This document shows, piece by piece, positions 23,644 to 30,997 of a stretch of 37,274 bases of DNA. The translations under genes were made by a program, and so were the position numbers. Each line of letters starts with the position of its first letter. The first letter of the stretch is position 1. The notes beneath the pieces were generated by a model. It did not search any database, had not been told where the DNA came from, and saw only the letters and a list, made by a program, of their open reading frames with translations. This DNA comes from an uncultured Bryobacteraceae bacterium (GTDB taxonomy: Bacteria; Acidobacteriota; Terriglobia; Bryobacterales; Bryobacteraceae): assembly GCA_955652915.1 (NCBI GenBank), contig CATPCJ010000225.1:1-37274 (forward strand), given 5' to 3'.

Positions 23644-24582
23644 GTGGTTCCACGCTCATCGCCCGACGAATTGAGGACTGCGCTTGTACTTCCGCGGAGC
23701 TCAATTTCGGTTTCGCGCTGGGCCCTGCACATCTTCCTCTTTGGACTCACCCTTCTCACCACAACCATCGTCGGCGTGGTGCTGACGCAATGCTTCGAGA
23801 ATAATCGGCCGCTCGATCTGGATCAATATTTCACCGTGTTCGGCGTGTTGCAAACGCGCCCGCTATTGTTGCTGGATGGCTTGGCGTTTTCTCTGACGCT
23901 GATGACCATCCTGCTGGCCCACGAGTTGGGGCACTATTTCACCTGCCGCCATTACGGGATCGATGCATCCCTGCCCTACTTTCTGCCCGCGCCGTCGCCT
24001 ATCGGAACGCTGGGCGCATTCATCCGGATTCGGTCCCCCATCTACACCTTGCGTGCGTTGTTCGATGTCGGCGTCGCGGGGCCGCTAGCCGGCTTTGTGA
24101 TGCTGCTGCCCGCGCTTGCGATCGGGATGGCGAATTCGAAAGTGATTCCGGGGATCGCCGAGCGCGGTGACATGATATTTGGCGTACCGGCAATTCAACG
24201 CGCCATGGAGTGGCTCGTTTTTCCAGGCGTGCCTTCCGCGGACATCTATTTACATCCAGTGGCGCGGGCCGCGTGGGTAGGGATTCTTGCAACCGCGCTC
24301 AACCTGCTGCCCATCGGTCAATTGGATGGCGGCCACATCGTATATGCGTTTGCCGGCCGTTGGCATAAGCTGCTGTCGCGTCTATTCGTGGTGGCGCTGG
24401 TCCCCCTTGCGTTCTATACCCGAAGCTGGAGTTGGTTGGTGTGGGCGGCGCTGCTGTTCTTCTTTGCCCTGCGTCATCCGGTGATTTGCGATGTAGGAAA
24501 GCTCGGCGGAAAACGAGTGGTTCTGGGAATCGCGGCGTTGGCGATCTTTCTGTTGACCTTTACGGTCGTCCCGATTCGATAA
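23644..24582 (+). CDS. Site-2 protease family (M50) membrane metalloprotease
   Basis: 312 residues, with about six transmembrane segments. HELGH at residues 93-97 is the zinc site and a second motif (LLPIGQLDGGHI, around residue 225) supplies the third ligand Asp. There is a conserved PSPIGTLGAFIRIRSP loop. Such enzymes cut transmembrane proteins, often anti-sigma factors; no anti-sigma gene is near. GTG start at 23644, 11 bp after the HU gene, with weak AGGGTAGGG upstream. Confidence 0.92.
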   Translation: MVPRSSPDELRTALVLPRSSISVSRWALHIFLFGLTLLTTTIVGVVLTQCFENNRPLDLDQYFTVFGVLQTRPLLLLDGLAFSLTLMTILLAHELGHYFTCRHYGIDASLPYFLPAPSPIGTLGAFIRIRSPIYTLRALFDVGVAGPLAGFVMLLPALAIGMANSKVIPGIAERGDMIFGVPAIQRAMEWLVFPGVPSADIYLHPVARAAWVGILATALNLLPIGQLDGGHIVYAFAGRWHKLLSRLFVVALVPLAFYTRSWSWLVWAALLFFFALRHPVICDVGKLGGKRVVLGIAALAIFLLTFTVVPIR

Positions 24583-24594
24583 GCGGAGAAACAT

Positions 24595-25158
24595 ATGAAG
24601 ATTGTGAGTGGATTGTTGTTGGCCGGCGTTGTTCTGTTGGCGCAAGCTTCGCGGCCCGTGGAAGAATTCAAGACCAGTGCCGGGACGGTGAAAATTACAG
24701 TCGTCCGGCACGCCAGCATGCTGCTTGAAGCCGGCGGGAAAGCGATTCACGTCGATCCATGGAGCCAGGGAATCTTCGATGGGCTCCCCAAGGCGGATCT
24801 GATTCTGATCACCGATATTCATCCCGATCATTTGGGATCAGAAGGCCATCGACCAGGTTAAGAAAGACGGCACTGAGTTCATCGCGCCCGCGGCCGTGGC
24901 GAAGACCGTCACTCAGGCCAAGGTTCTCGCGAACGGTGAATCGACCACGTGGGACAAATGGAAAATCGAAGCCGTCCCCATGTACAACTTGAAACGAGGA
25001 CCGACAAGGGACGCGGAAACGGATATGTGCTAACGTACGGCGGCACGCGGTTTTACATTGCGGGCGATACCGAAGGCACTCCGGAAATGCGGGCCCTGAA
25101 GAATATCGATGTGGCGTTCATTCCCATGAACCTGCCTAGCTGTGGGGCAGGTTGGTAA
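24595..25158 (+). pseudogene. Metallo-beta-lactamase-fold hydrolase, frameshifted and truncated
   Basis: A UPF0173/MBL-fold gene with a signal peptide (KIVSGLLLAGVVLLAQAS) and the metal motif HPDHL (in DIHPDHLGSE). The original frame meets a stop at 24861. One extra G in the GGG at 24834-24836 explains this: one frame over, DQKAIDQVKKDGTEF continues to VPMYNLKRGP, where a short deletion returns to the first frame (DKGRGNGYVLTYGGTRFYIAGDTEG...). It then stops after MNLP, where a palindromic repeat begins and supplies AGW-stop. The family's last ~50 residues (metal-binding C-terminal His region) are absent. Two lesions plus truncation point to a real pseudogene. It follows the M50 gene by 12 bp. 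Confidence 0.85.
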
Positions 25159-25242
25159 CAGTTGGTAACCTGCCGCCGATTGTAAATCGGCCTGCACTTT
25201 TCCCTCAGCGGATTTTCAATCCGCGGCAGGTTACCAACCTGC
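25146..25242. mobile_element. ~97-bp palindromic element (MITE/REPIN-like)
   Basis: Perfect 13-bp terminal inverted repeats, GCAGGTTGGTAAC (25147-25159) and GTTACCAACCTGC (25230-25242), enclose two hairpins with 3-nt loops: GCCGATT-gta-AATCGGC (25175-25191) and GCGGATT-ttc-AATCCGC (25208-25224). The right end is itself a hairpin, GCAGGTT-acc-AACCTGC (25226-25242). Modules of the same design occur at 10067-10148. It abuts the truncated MBL gene and supplies the final codons and stop of both flanking frames. Confidence 0.65.
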
Positions 25243-26808
25243 GCTACGCCGAATCACCCTACCCGGCCGTGCCTTAGTCAACTGCCCGCCCGAGATCACC
25301 ACTTCCCCATTCACGATCACTTCGCGGAACCCCTCGGCGTACTGATGCGGGTTCGCGAAATCCGCCTTGTCCTGCACCTTCGCCGGATCGAAAATTACGA
25401 TGTCGGCTTTCATTCCCGGCCGCAGCAACCCACGATCCAGTAGGCGCAATCGCTCGGCGGGGTAGCCGGACATCTTGCGAATAGCATCCTCCAGCGTCAG
25501 AACCTTTCGATCCCGAACATAGCGCGCCAGGACACGGGCGAAAGTGCCATAACTACGCGGATGCGGCGCGCCTCTCCCGAATTGGGGAATTTCGCCATCG
25601 GACCCGATCATGGTGTATGGCGACCGCAGGATGCGCTCGACATCTTCTTCGTTGATGGCGTGGAAAACCGCCGCGCAACCACCCTTCTGCTGTATCTCGA
25701 TAGCCGTCTCGGCCGCAGTATCGAAATTTACCGGACGTCCGCGTGATGCGGTAATTTCTGCCAGGCTCTTACCGTCCAGTGACGAATCGAAAGAACAATT
25801 TGCCATGACGATGTTTTTTGGATCTCCGCCTCCGCGGTCGACCTGAATGCGCCTGACAATCTCGGCCGTGATGCGAGTTCGTTGCTCCGGGGCCGAAAGG
25901 CGTTCCAGCAGGGCCTTCTGTCCGCCGGCCAGGGACCACTGCGGAAACAACGCGCCCGTTCCGGTGCTGGATGCGGTATAAGGATAAGCGTCGATGGTGG
26001 CATCCACGCCTCGCGCCCGCGCTTCCTCCACCAACCGCAGCGTTTCGACGCTCCTGCCCCAGTTTTCCCGGCCGATGATCTTGTGATGCGTCACCTGGGT
26101 TGGCAGCCCGCCTTCCTCGCCGATGCGTATGGTTTCGCGCACGCTGTCGAGGACGCCCGACGCTTCGTCGCGCATGTGCGAGATGTACATGCCGCCAAAG
26201 CTCGCCACCACTTTCGCGATCTCAATCACTTCCTCGGTGGGCGTAAAGTTACCTGGCACATAGAAAAGGCCTGACGAAAGACCGAGCGCGCCGTCCTTCA
26301 TGGCTCGCTTGGCAATCTCTTTCATTCTGGCAATTTCTTCGGGCGTAGCTTTACGATTCTCGAGCTCAAGCACCTGCTGCCGGATACTTCCTTGCCCTAC
26401 GAACAGACCGAAGTTGGGCGCCATGTGCGTCTCGCCAAGTTTCTGGAAGAACGGCGCAAGCGGAAGCGGTGAACTGCCGTCGTTGCCTTCGATCAGGGTC
26501 GTGACGCCTTGACGAATATAATTCTGCGCGGCGGGATCTTCAAAGATTCCCCTGCGGGCGTGAGTGTGTATGTCGATAAAGCCTGGCGCCACCGTCAGGC
26601 CACGCGCGTCAATCGTCAGTTTGGCCGAAGAGCCCTCCAATCGGCCGATGGCGGCGATGCTGTCGCCGCGAATCCCGATGTCGCCGTTGTACCAGGGATT
26701 TCCGGATCCATCCACAATACGCGCGTGCTGAATCAGGATGTCAAAGGGTTGTAGCTGAAGGAAAAAGCTGAGTGCGAGGACGTGCAGCATTACGAGAAAT
26801 GATAACAC
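25231..26808 (-). CDS. N-acyl-D-amino-acid deacylase (D-aminoacylase) family amidohydrolase
   Basis: 525 residues with an N-terminal signal-like helix (LVMLHVLALSFFLQLQ). It is a TIM-barrel metal hydrolase, with the HTH metal pair at His81/His83 (GFIDIHTHARR), EGNDGSSPLPL, SSGLFYVPG, YISHMRDEAS, QVTHHKIIG and SDGEIPQFGRGAPHPR. It releases free D-amino acids from N-acyl-D-amino acids, or acts on a related amide; the natural substrate is not shown. The start is GTG at 26808 or ATG at 26790. The final residues SAGW are encoded by the right end of the palindromic element. Confidence 0.88.
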   Translation of the reverse strand: MLSFLVMLHVLALSFFLQLQPFDILIQHARIVDGSGNPWYNGDIGIRGDSIAAIGRLEGSSAKLTIDARGLTVAPGFIDIHTHARRGIFEDPAAQNYIRQGVTTLIEGNDGSSPLPLAPFFQKLGETHMAPNFGLFVGQGSIRQQVLELENRKATPEEIARMKEIAKRAMKDGALGLSSGLFYVPGNFTPTEEVIEIAKVVASFGGMYISHMRDEASGVLDSVRETIRIGEEGGLPTQVTHHKIIGRENWGRSVETLRLVEEARARGVDATIDAYPYTASSTGTGALFPQWSLAGGQKALLERLSAPEQRTRITAEIVRRIQVDRGGGDPKNIVMANCSFDSSLDGKSLAEITASRGRPVNFDTAAETAIEIQQKGGCAAVFHAINEEDVERILRSPYTMIGSDGEIPQFGRGAPHPRSYGTFARVLARYVRDRKVLTLEDAIRKMSGYPAERLRLLDRGLLRPGMKADIVIFDPAKVQDKADFANPHQYAEGFREVIVNGEVVISGGQLTKARPGRVIRRSAGW

Positions 26809-26831
26809 TCACCACGTCACGTGGAATTTCT

Positions 26832-26942
26832 TCACACTTCCGTGTCAGGATGCCACTCCGCTTCGCGTTTCGGAGAAGAAGACAACATCGACAGAAACAA
26901 TCCGAAGATCAATAGAATCGCGATGATCGCGCCGGCCACCAT
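26832..26942 (-). CDS. Small single-pass membrane protein
   Basis: 36 residues from the ATG at 26942: a hydrophobic helix (VAGAIIAILLIFGLFLSML) followed by a charged tail ending DTEV. A GGGGGC upstream is a fair ribosome site. An alternative start at 26990 would give 52 residues but begins in the repeat copy C. It sits 24 bp before the D-aminoacylase start on the same strand, so it may be co-transcribed with it. No homology is claimed. Confidence 0.45.
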   Translation of the reverse strand: MVAGAIIAILLIFGLFLSMLSSSPKREAEWHPDTEV

Positions 26943-26991
26943 ACTAATGCCCCCACATTCTGCCGGGATTGATTGCAAATTGAGGGCCATG

Positions 26992-27100
26992 CTGTGGCGC
27001 GGCCTCTCAGGCTGCGGCATCGAGACTCGTCTCGATGCTCCGGTCGGGGAAAGAGCCGACGAGTCTCGAGGCCGCAGACACGAGTGTCCGCGCCACGACG
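26992..27100 (-). repeat. Dispersed ~110-bp intergenic repeat, copy C
   Basis: Reverse orientation to copies A and B: starts CTGTGGCGCGGCCTCTCAGG, holds ATCGAGACTCGTCTCGAT and ends CACGAGTGTCCGCGCCACG. It has diverged more, with the CTCGAG palindrome partly broken, and lies just before the SDR gene. Confidence 0.85.
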
Positions 27101-27119
27101 AGCCCTTTAACATAGAGGA

Positions 27120-27833
27120 ATGGATACATTTCTCGCAGGCAAGAATGCAGTGGTCACCGGCGGTGCGCGCGGGATCGGTTTGGCGATCGCCCAGGCGCTG
27201 GCCGCCGCTGGCGCCGGCGTCGCGATTTGCGCGCGCAGCCAGGAAAACATTGACAGTGCCTTAACACAACTCACCGGCACGTCGAAAAGTAAAGTGGTAG
27301 CAAAAGTTGCCGATGTAAGGGACAGCACAGAAGTTAGCAGGTTCTTTGAACAGGTGGACCGGGAGCTAGGTCAACTCGACATCGTTGTGAACAACGCCGG
27401 TGTGGGAATTTTCAAGAGTGCAGCGGAGTTGACGGTTGAGGAGTGGCGGAAAACGCTGGACACGAATTTGTCGGGTGTCTTCTATTGTTGCAAGGAAGCG
27501 CTTCACAGATTTCGAAACCGGGGCGGCTACATCATCAACATAAGCAGCTTGGCCGGTAAGAATGCGTTTGCTGGTGGGGCGGCTTACAATGCCTCAAAGT
27601 TTGGGTTGAATGGGTTGAGCGAAGCAATAATGCTCGACCATCGCAACGAAAACGTCAAGGTCAGCTACATTTTGCCTGGAAGCGTTGCAACTGATTTTAG
27701 TTCGAATTCTGGAGGTGAAAAGTGGAAGATCGCTCCCGCCGACATCGCGGAAATCGTTCTCATGCTATTGAAAACTCCTGCCAGAACTTTGATAAGCATT
27801 GTCGAAGTGAGACCTTCAAAGCCCGGGAAATAG
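27120..27833 (+). CDS. Short-chain dehydrogenase/reductase (SDR)
   Basis: 237-residue classical SDR. The NAD(P) motif TGGARGIG lies at 13-20, with NNAG at 91-94, Ser142/143, and catalytic Tyr156 and Lys160 (YNASK). Basic residues after the second strand (CARSQEN) hint at NADPH. It probably reduces a 3-oxoacyl or similar carbonyl; the substrate is unknown. TAACAT at 27108-27113 would start transcription at 27120, the ATG itself, so it may be leaderless; GAGGA is too close to work well as a Shine-Dalgarno. Confidence 0.9.
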   Translation: MDTFLAGKNAVVTGGARGIGLAIAQALAAAGAGVAICARSQENIDSALTQLTGTSKSKVVAKVADVRDSTEVSRFFEQVDRELGQLDIVVNNAGVGIFKSAAELTVEEWRKTLDTNLSGVFYCCKEALHRFRNRGGYIINISSLAGKNAFAGGAAYNASKFGLNGLSEAIMLDHRNENVKVSYILPGSVATDFSSNSGGEKWKIAPADIAEIVLMLLKTPARTLISIVEVRPSKPGK

Positions 27834-27894
27834 GGCTTCAGACCGGTCCCCGTCGGATGTGGCATGCAAGTTGCTCTAAGGTAGGGCGGAGTTG

Positions 27895-29094
27895 ATGAAA
27901 GGGGCCAACAAAATGTCACGGGTTAATGTTCCATTAGATCCGACAAGAACAGGACGAGAGGCAGAAGCTTTGGAAGTAAGCCTAAACCGCCTGATCGTCG
28001 GACAAGACGAAGCCATCCAACAAATCGTGAACATCTATCAGATGTATCTCACGGGGATGACGCCTCCCGGGCGCCCCATCGGAAGCTTCCTGTTCCTAGG
28101 CCCCACTGGTTCCGGCAAGACGCGTATCGTCGAAGCTGCGGCCGAATCGCTGGTGAAGAGCCCTCGCTCGGTTGTCAAGATCGATTGCGCGGAATTCCAG
28201 CACAGTCACGAAATTGCAAAGTTGATCGGATCGCCTCCCGGATATCTTGGTCATCGCGAGACGCATCCCTTATTGAGCCAGGAAGTTCTGAGCCAGTACC
28301 ACACTGAAACATGCAAATTAAGTTTTGTTCTTTTCGATGAAATCGAGAAGGCCAGCGATGCCCTTTGGAACCTCTTGCTCGGCATTCTGGACAAAGGCAC
28401 TCTGACGTTGGGTGACAACCGGAAGGTCGACTTCTCGCGGGCTCTCATCTTCATGACCAGCAACCTCGGAGCTACCGAGATGAGCTCCTTGATGAACCCA
28501 CGCCTTGGCTTCGGCGCGTGCGACAACATAGGGAAACCCAAAGACGGAGCCATTGATGAGAAATTGAATGCGAAGCTGAGCCGCAGCGGCGCGGATGCGG
28601 CGCGGCGCAAGTTCACTCCGGAATTCATCAACCGGCTCGACAAGATTGTGACCTTCAAACCGTTGGGTACCAGTGAATTGAAGAGAATCCTGGACATCGA
28701 ACTGAATATGGTTCAGCAGCGGATCTTCAATACGTCACCCGATCGATCCTTTGTTTTCAAGGCTAGCGAGTCTGCCAAAGACTTCTTGCTAAAGGAAGGA
28801 ACGGATCTCAAGTACGGCGCTCGTCATCTGAAACGGGCCATCGAAAGGCTGCTGGTTCAGCCCTTGTCCAATCTGATCGCAACCGATCAGGTCCGCGGCG
28901 GAGATTGTGTCCACGTGGATTACGATGTGACATGCAACTCGTTGACGTTCCTGAGGGATGCGGAAGGTTTGGCGGTGCACGCCATGGCCGACCTGGTGGA
29001 CCGGTCGATTTCGATGCCGGCCTTCGCTTTAGCCAATGGCGCGTTTATCGAAGTCGCCAAGACACAAAGCGCCCGATCCTCGAAAAGGGCCTGA
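27895..29094 (+). CDS. Stand-alone AAA+ ATPase resembling the ClpB/ClpA D2 module
   Basis: 399 residues matching the second ATPase ring of ClpB, without N-domain, first ring or coiled-coil M domain. Seen are a VGQDEAI N-terminal motif (35-41), Walker A GPTGSGKT (69-76), the pore loop GSPPGYLG (112-119), Walker B FVLFDEIEKA (144-153), sensor 1 MTSNLG (187-192), the Arg-finger region FTPEFINRLD (240-249) and sensor 2 GARHLKR (308-314). The ~30 residues between sensor 1 and the finger are charged, and the last ~60 residues are not recognised. Such ATPases unfold proteins or load a partner; no ClpP-binding loop (IGF/L) was found. The ATG at 27895 fits GGGCGGAG; 27913 is an alternative. Preceded at 62 bp by the SDR gene. 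Confidence 0.87.
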   Translation: MKGANKMSRVNVPLDPTRTGREAEALEVSLNRLIVGQDEAIQQIVNIYQMYLTGMTPPGRPIGSFLFLGPTGSGKTRIVEAAAESLVKSPRSVVKIDCAEFQHSHEIAKLIGSPPGYLGHRETHPLLSQEVLSQYHTETCKLSFVLFDEIEKASDALWNLLLGILDKGTLTLGDNRKVDFSRALIFMTSNLGATEMSSLMNPRLGFGACDNIGKPKDGAIDEKLNAKLSRSGADAARRKFTPEFINRLDKIVTFKPLGTSELKRILDIELNMVQQRIFNTSPDRSFVFKASESAKDFLLKEGTDLKYGARHLKRAIERLLVQPLSNLIATDQVRGGDCVHVDYDVTCNSLTFLRDAEGLAVHAMADLVDRSISMPAFALANGAFIEVAKTQSARSSKRA

Positions 29095-29121
29095 CGCCAT
29101 TAAGTTGGGTTCGTTTTGCAC

Positions 29122-29157
29122 AAATCGCATCGCGGCACGTAGTCTGCGATGCGATTT
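29122..29157. terminator. Bidirectional terminator between the AAA+ and reductase genes
   Basis: AAATCGCATCGC (29122-29133) pairs perfectly with GCGATGCGATTT (29146-29157), a 12-bp stem with a 12-nt loop. It sits between convergent genes, with TTTTCGTTTC following on the plus strand. Confidence 0.75.
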
Positions 29158-29163
29158 TCGTTT

Positions 29164-30945
29164 CTAACTGGCGCACTCGCCGCGGCCAAGTTGTAGCGAG
29201 TATTGGACATCATCGCCCCAGTCCTGGTACATTTCCGGGAAAATCTCGGCGGGCTTCACCAGATCGTTGGTCATGGTCCGGAAAGTCTCGACCTTGTGCC
29301 GCAGCACATACTCGCGGAAAGTTTCCGGCTGTTGACGATTCGCGACAAAGTGATCCAGCACACGCTTCACGGCCACTGGCGCCAGCCGCGCAGGAATGCT
29401 TTGAATCGCCACGCCGAACCGCATCATTCCATCGGAGTCGTAACCGCCGCCCAGCAGCATCAGATAATATGGCAGTTCCTTGCCGTCAATCTTCCGCGCA
29501 TTGCCATAGAATCCGATATCGCCGATCCAATGCTGCCCGCAGGAGTTCGGGCAGCCACTGATTTTGATCTTCAGTTTGCGAACCTTCGCATCCGGATGAC
29601 CGCGTACCTCGTCCGCCAGCGCGGCCCCCAGGTTCATGGATTTCGTCAACGCCAGGTTACAACTGTAAGCGCCAGGACAAGTCACGACGTCATCAATTTC
29701 CTCGGCGCCCGCACCCGCGAGATCGATTTCCTGAAGCGCCCGATAAACTCTGGGCAAAACGCGCAGGGGAATGAAACCGAGCACCAAGTTCTGCTCGATC
29801 GTGACTCGCAGTAATCCGTCACCGGCGTTCCGCGCAAGGCCGGCGACGCCGCGCATCTGCTCGCCACTCATGTTTCCTTGAGGAATCTTCACCGTCACCA
29901 TGGCGTAACCCGTCTGCCTCTGCTCGCGGATATTGGTCTGAAGCCAGCGCTCGTATTCCGGATTCGAATGTCCGTTCGAGAGCACGGGAAGCAGGTCGGC
30001 ATTGCCTAACGGTGGTGGTACTGATTGGAAACCACCGAATCCTTCGGGGATCGCCTCCGGAATCGGAATACCGCCATTGGCGAGAATGTCCTGGTATTCT
30101 TTCTCGATCTGCTCCTTCACCCACTCGGCGCCGCGAGAACGAACAACAAATTTTAATCTCGCCATGTTCTTGTTCTTGCGGTTTCCGTACTTGCTGAACA
30201 CGCGGATCACGGCTTCGCACTTGTTCACCAGCCGCTCCACTGGAACAAACTCATCCTGCAAAATCGATTCGACCGGCAGCGGACCCAGCCCGCCGCCAAC
30301 CACCATGCGGAATCCGCGCTTCCCGTCCCGAATCACCGCGCGCAAACCAATATCGTGGATCGCGCCCACCATGCAGTCTTCCTTGCATCCGGAAAAAGCA
30401 ATCTTGAATTTACGCGGCAGACTGTCGGTTAATTCCTTGTGCAGGAATGCAAAAGCAACCTGGCGCGCGTACGGTTGGACGTCGAATGGTTCGTCTTCCA
30501 GCAATCCGCTCAACGGGCAGGCGGTGACGTTGCGAACGGTGTTGTAGCAGGCCTCGCGCGTCGTCATCCGAACATCGGCCAGCATATGCAGCAGCGCCGG
30601 CACTTGCGCCAGGGGAACAAAATGATACTGCATGTTTTGCCGCGTGGTGAGATGCCCTTTACCGCCGCCGAACTCGTCGCCGATCCGCGCCAGTTGATCC
30701 ATTTGCGCGGCGGTGAGTATTCCGCCCGGAATCTTCGTGCGGATCATGTGCACATCCGGTTGCCGCTGCGTATAGACTCCGCGGCGCAGGCGTTGCGCGC
30801 GGAATTCGTCGACGGTCAATTCGCCGGCGGTGAACTTTTCAGAGTGGGCGCGAAAGAGTTCGATGTCAGCGCGGACCGTGGCATCATACTCGGCCTCGGT
30901 CTGCTGCTGCAGAGTTCGAGTTTCGGCGGTTGCTGAGGTGCTCAT
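29164..30945 (-). CDS. Ferredoxin-type nitrite/sulfite reductase (siroheme)
   Basis: 593 residues, two homologous siroheme-binding halves, each with a ferredoxin-like alpha/beta part (first half GVYTQRQPDVHMIRTKIPGG; second QTGYAMVTVKIPQGNMSGEQ). Siroheme-[4Fe-4S] ligands are the Cys of TCPGAYSC (~residues 422-428) and of SGCPNSCGQH (~465). It reduces nitrite or sulfite with six electrons in the cytoplasm. Sequence alone does not decide between the two. An RR in the CEDCMVGAIHDIG-like segment (GCKEDCMVGAIHDIGL) is typical of the N-terminal half. It is preceded by a promoter with a 14-bp palindrome. Confidence 0.9.
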   Translation of the reverse strand: MSTSATAETRTLQQQTEAEYDATVRADIELFRAHSEKFTAGELTVDEFRAQRLRRGVYTQRQPDVHMIRTKIPGGILTAAQMDQLARIGDEFGGGKGHLTTRQNMQYHFVPLAQVPALLHMLADVRMTTREACYNTVRNVTACPLSGLLEDEPFDVQPYARQVAFAFLHKELTDSLPRKFKIAFSGCKEDCMVGAIHDIGLRAVIRDGKRGFRMVVGGGLGPLPVESILQDEFVPVERLVNKCEAVIRVFSKYGNRKNKNMARLKFVVRSRGAEWVKEQIEKEYQDILANGGIPIPEAIPEGFGGFQSVPPPLGNADLLPVLSNGHSNPEYERWLQTNIREQRQTGYAMVTVKIPQGNMSGEQMRGVAGLARNAGDGLLRVTIEQNLVLGFIPLRVLPRVYRALQEIDLAGAGAEEIDDVVTCPGAYSCNLALTKSMNLGAALADEVRGHPDAKVRKLKIKISGCPNSCGQHWIGDIGFYGNARKIDGKELPYYLMLLGGGYDSDGMMRFGVAIQSIPARLAPVAVKRVLDHFVANRQQPETFREYVLRHKVETFRTMTNDLVKPAEIFPEMYQDWGDDVQYSLQLGRGECAS

Positions 30946-30958
30946 GGCAAATACCCTT

Positions 30959-30997
30959 ATCTCTATAGAGATTACTATATTCCACGGTTATTTGCAA
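30959..30997 (-). promoter_or_regulatory. Promoter with operator-like palindrome for the reductase gene
   Basis: On the minus strand TTGCAA (30997-30992) is separated by 17 bp from TAATCT (30974-30969). The perfect palindrome ATCTCTATAGAGAT (30959-30972) overlaps the -10 and the expected start of transcription, where a repressor would block. The -35 lies in the last codons of the upstream gene. The regulator is unknown. Confidence 0.55.

Noticed and set aside
15651..27100. The 110-bp repeats as a CRISPR array
   Set aside because: Copies are kilobases apart, not regularly spaced, and have both orientations.
26821..27264. A 147-codon plus-strand frame across repeat copy C
   Set aside because: It consists of repeat sequence and a shadow of the SDR start; no family features or ribosome site.
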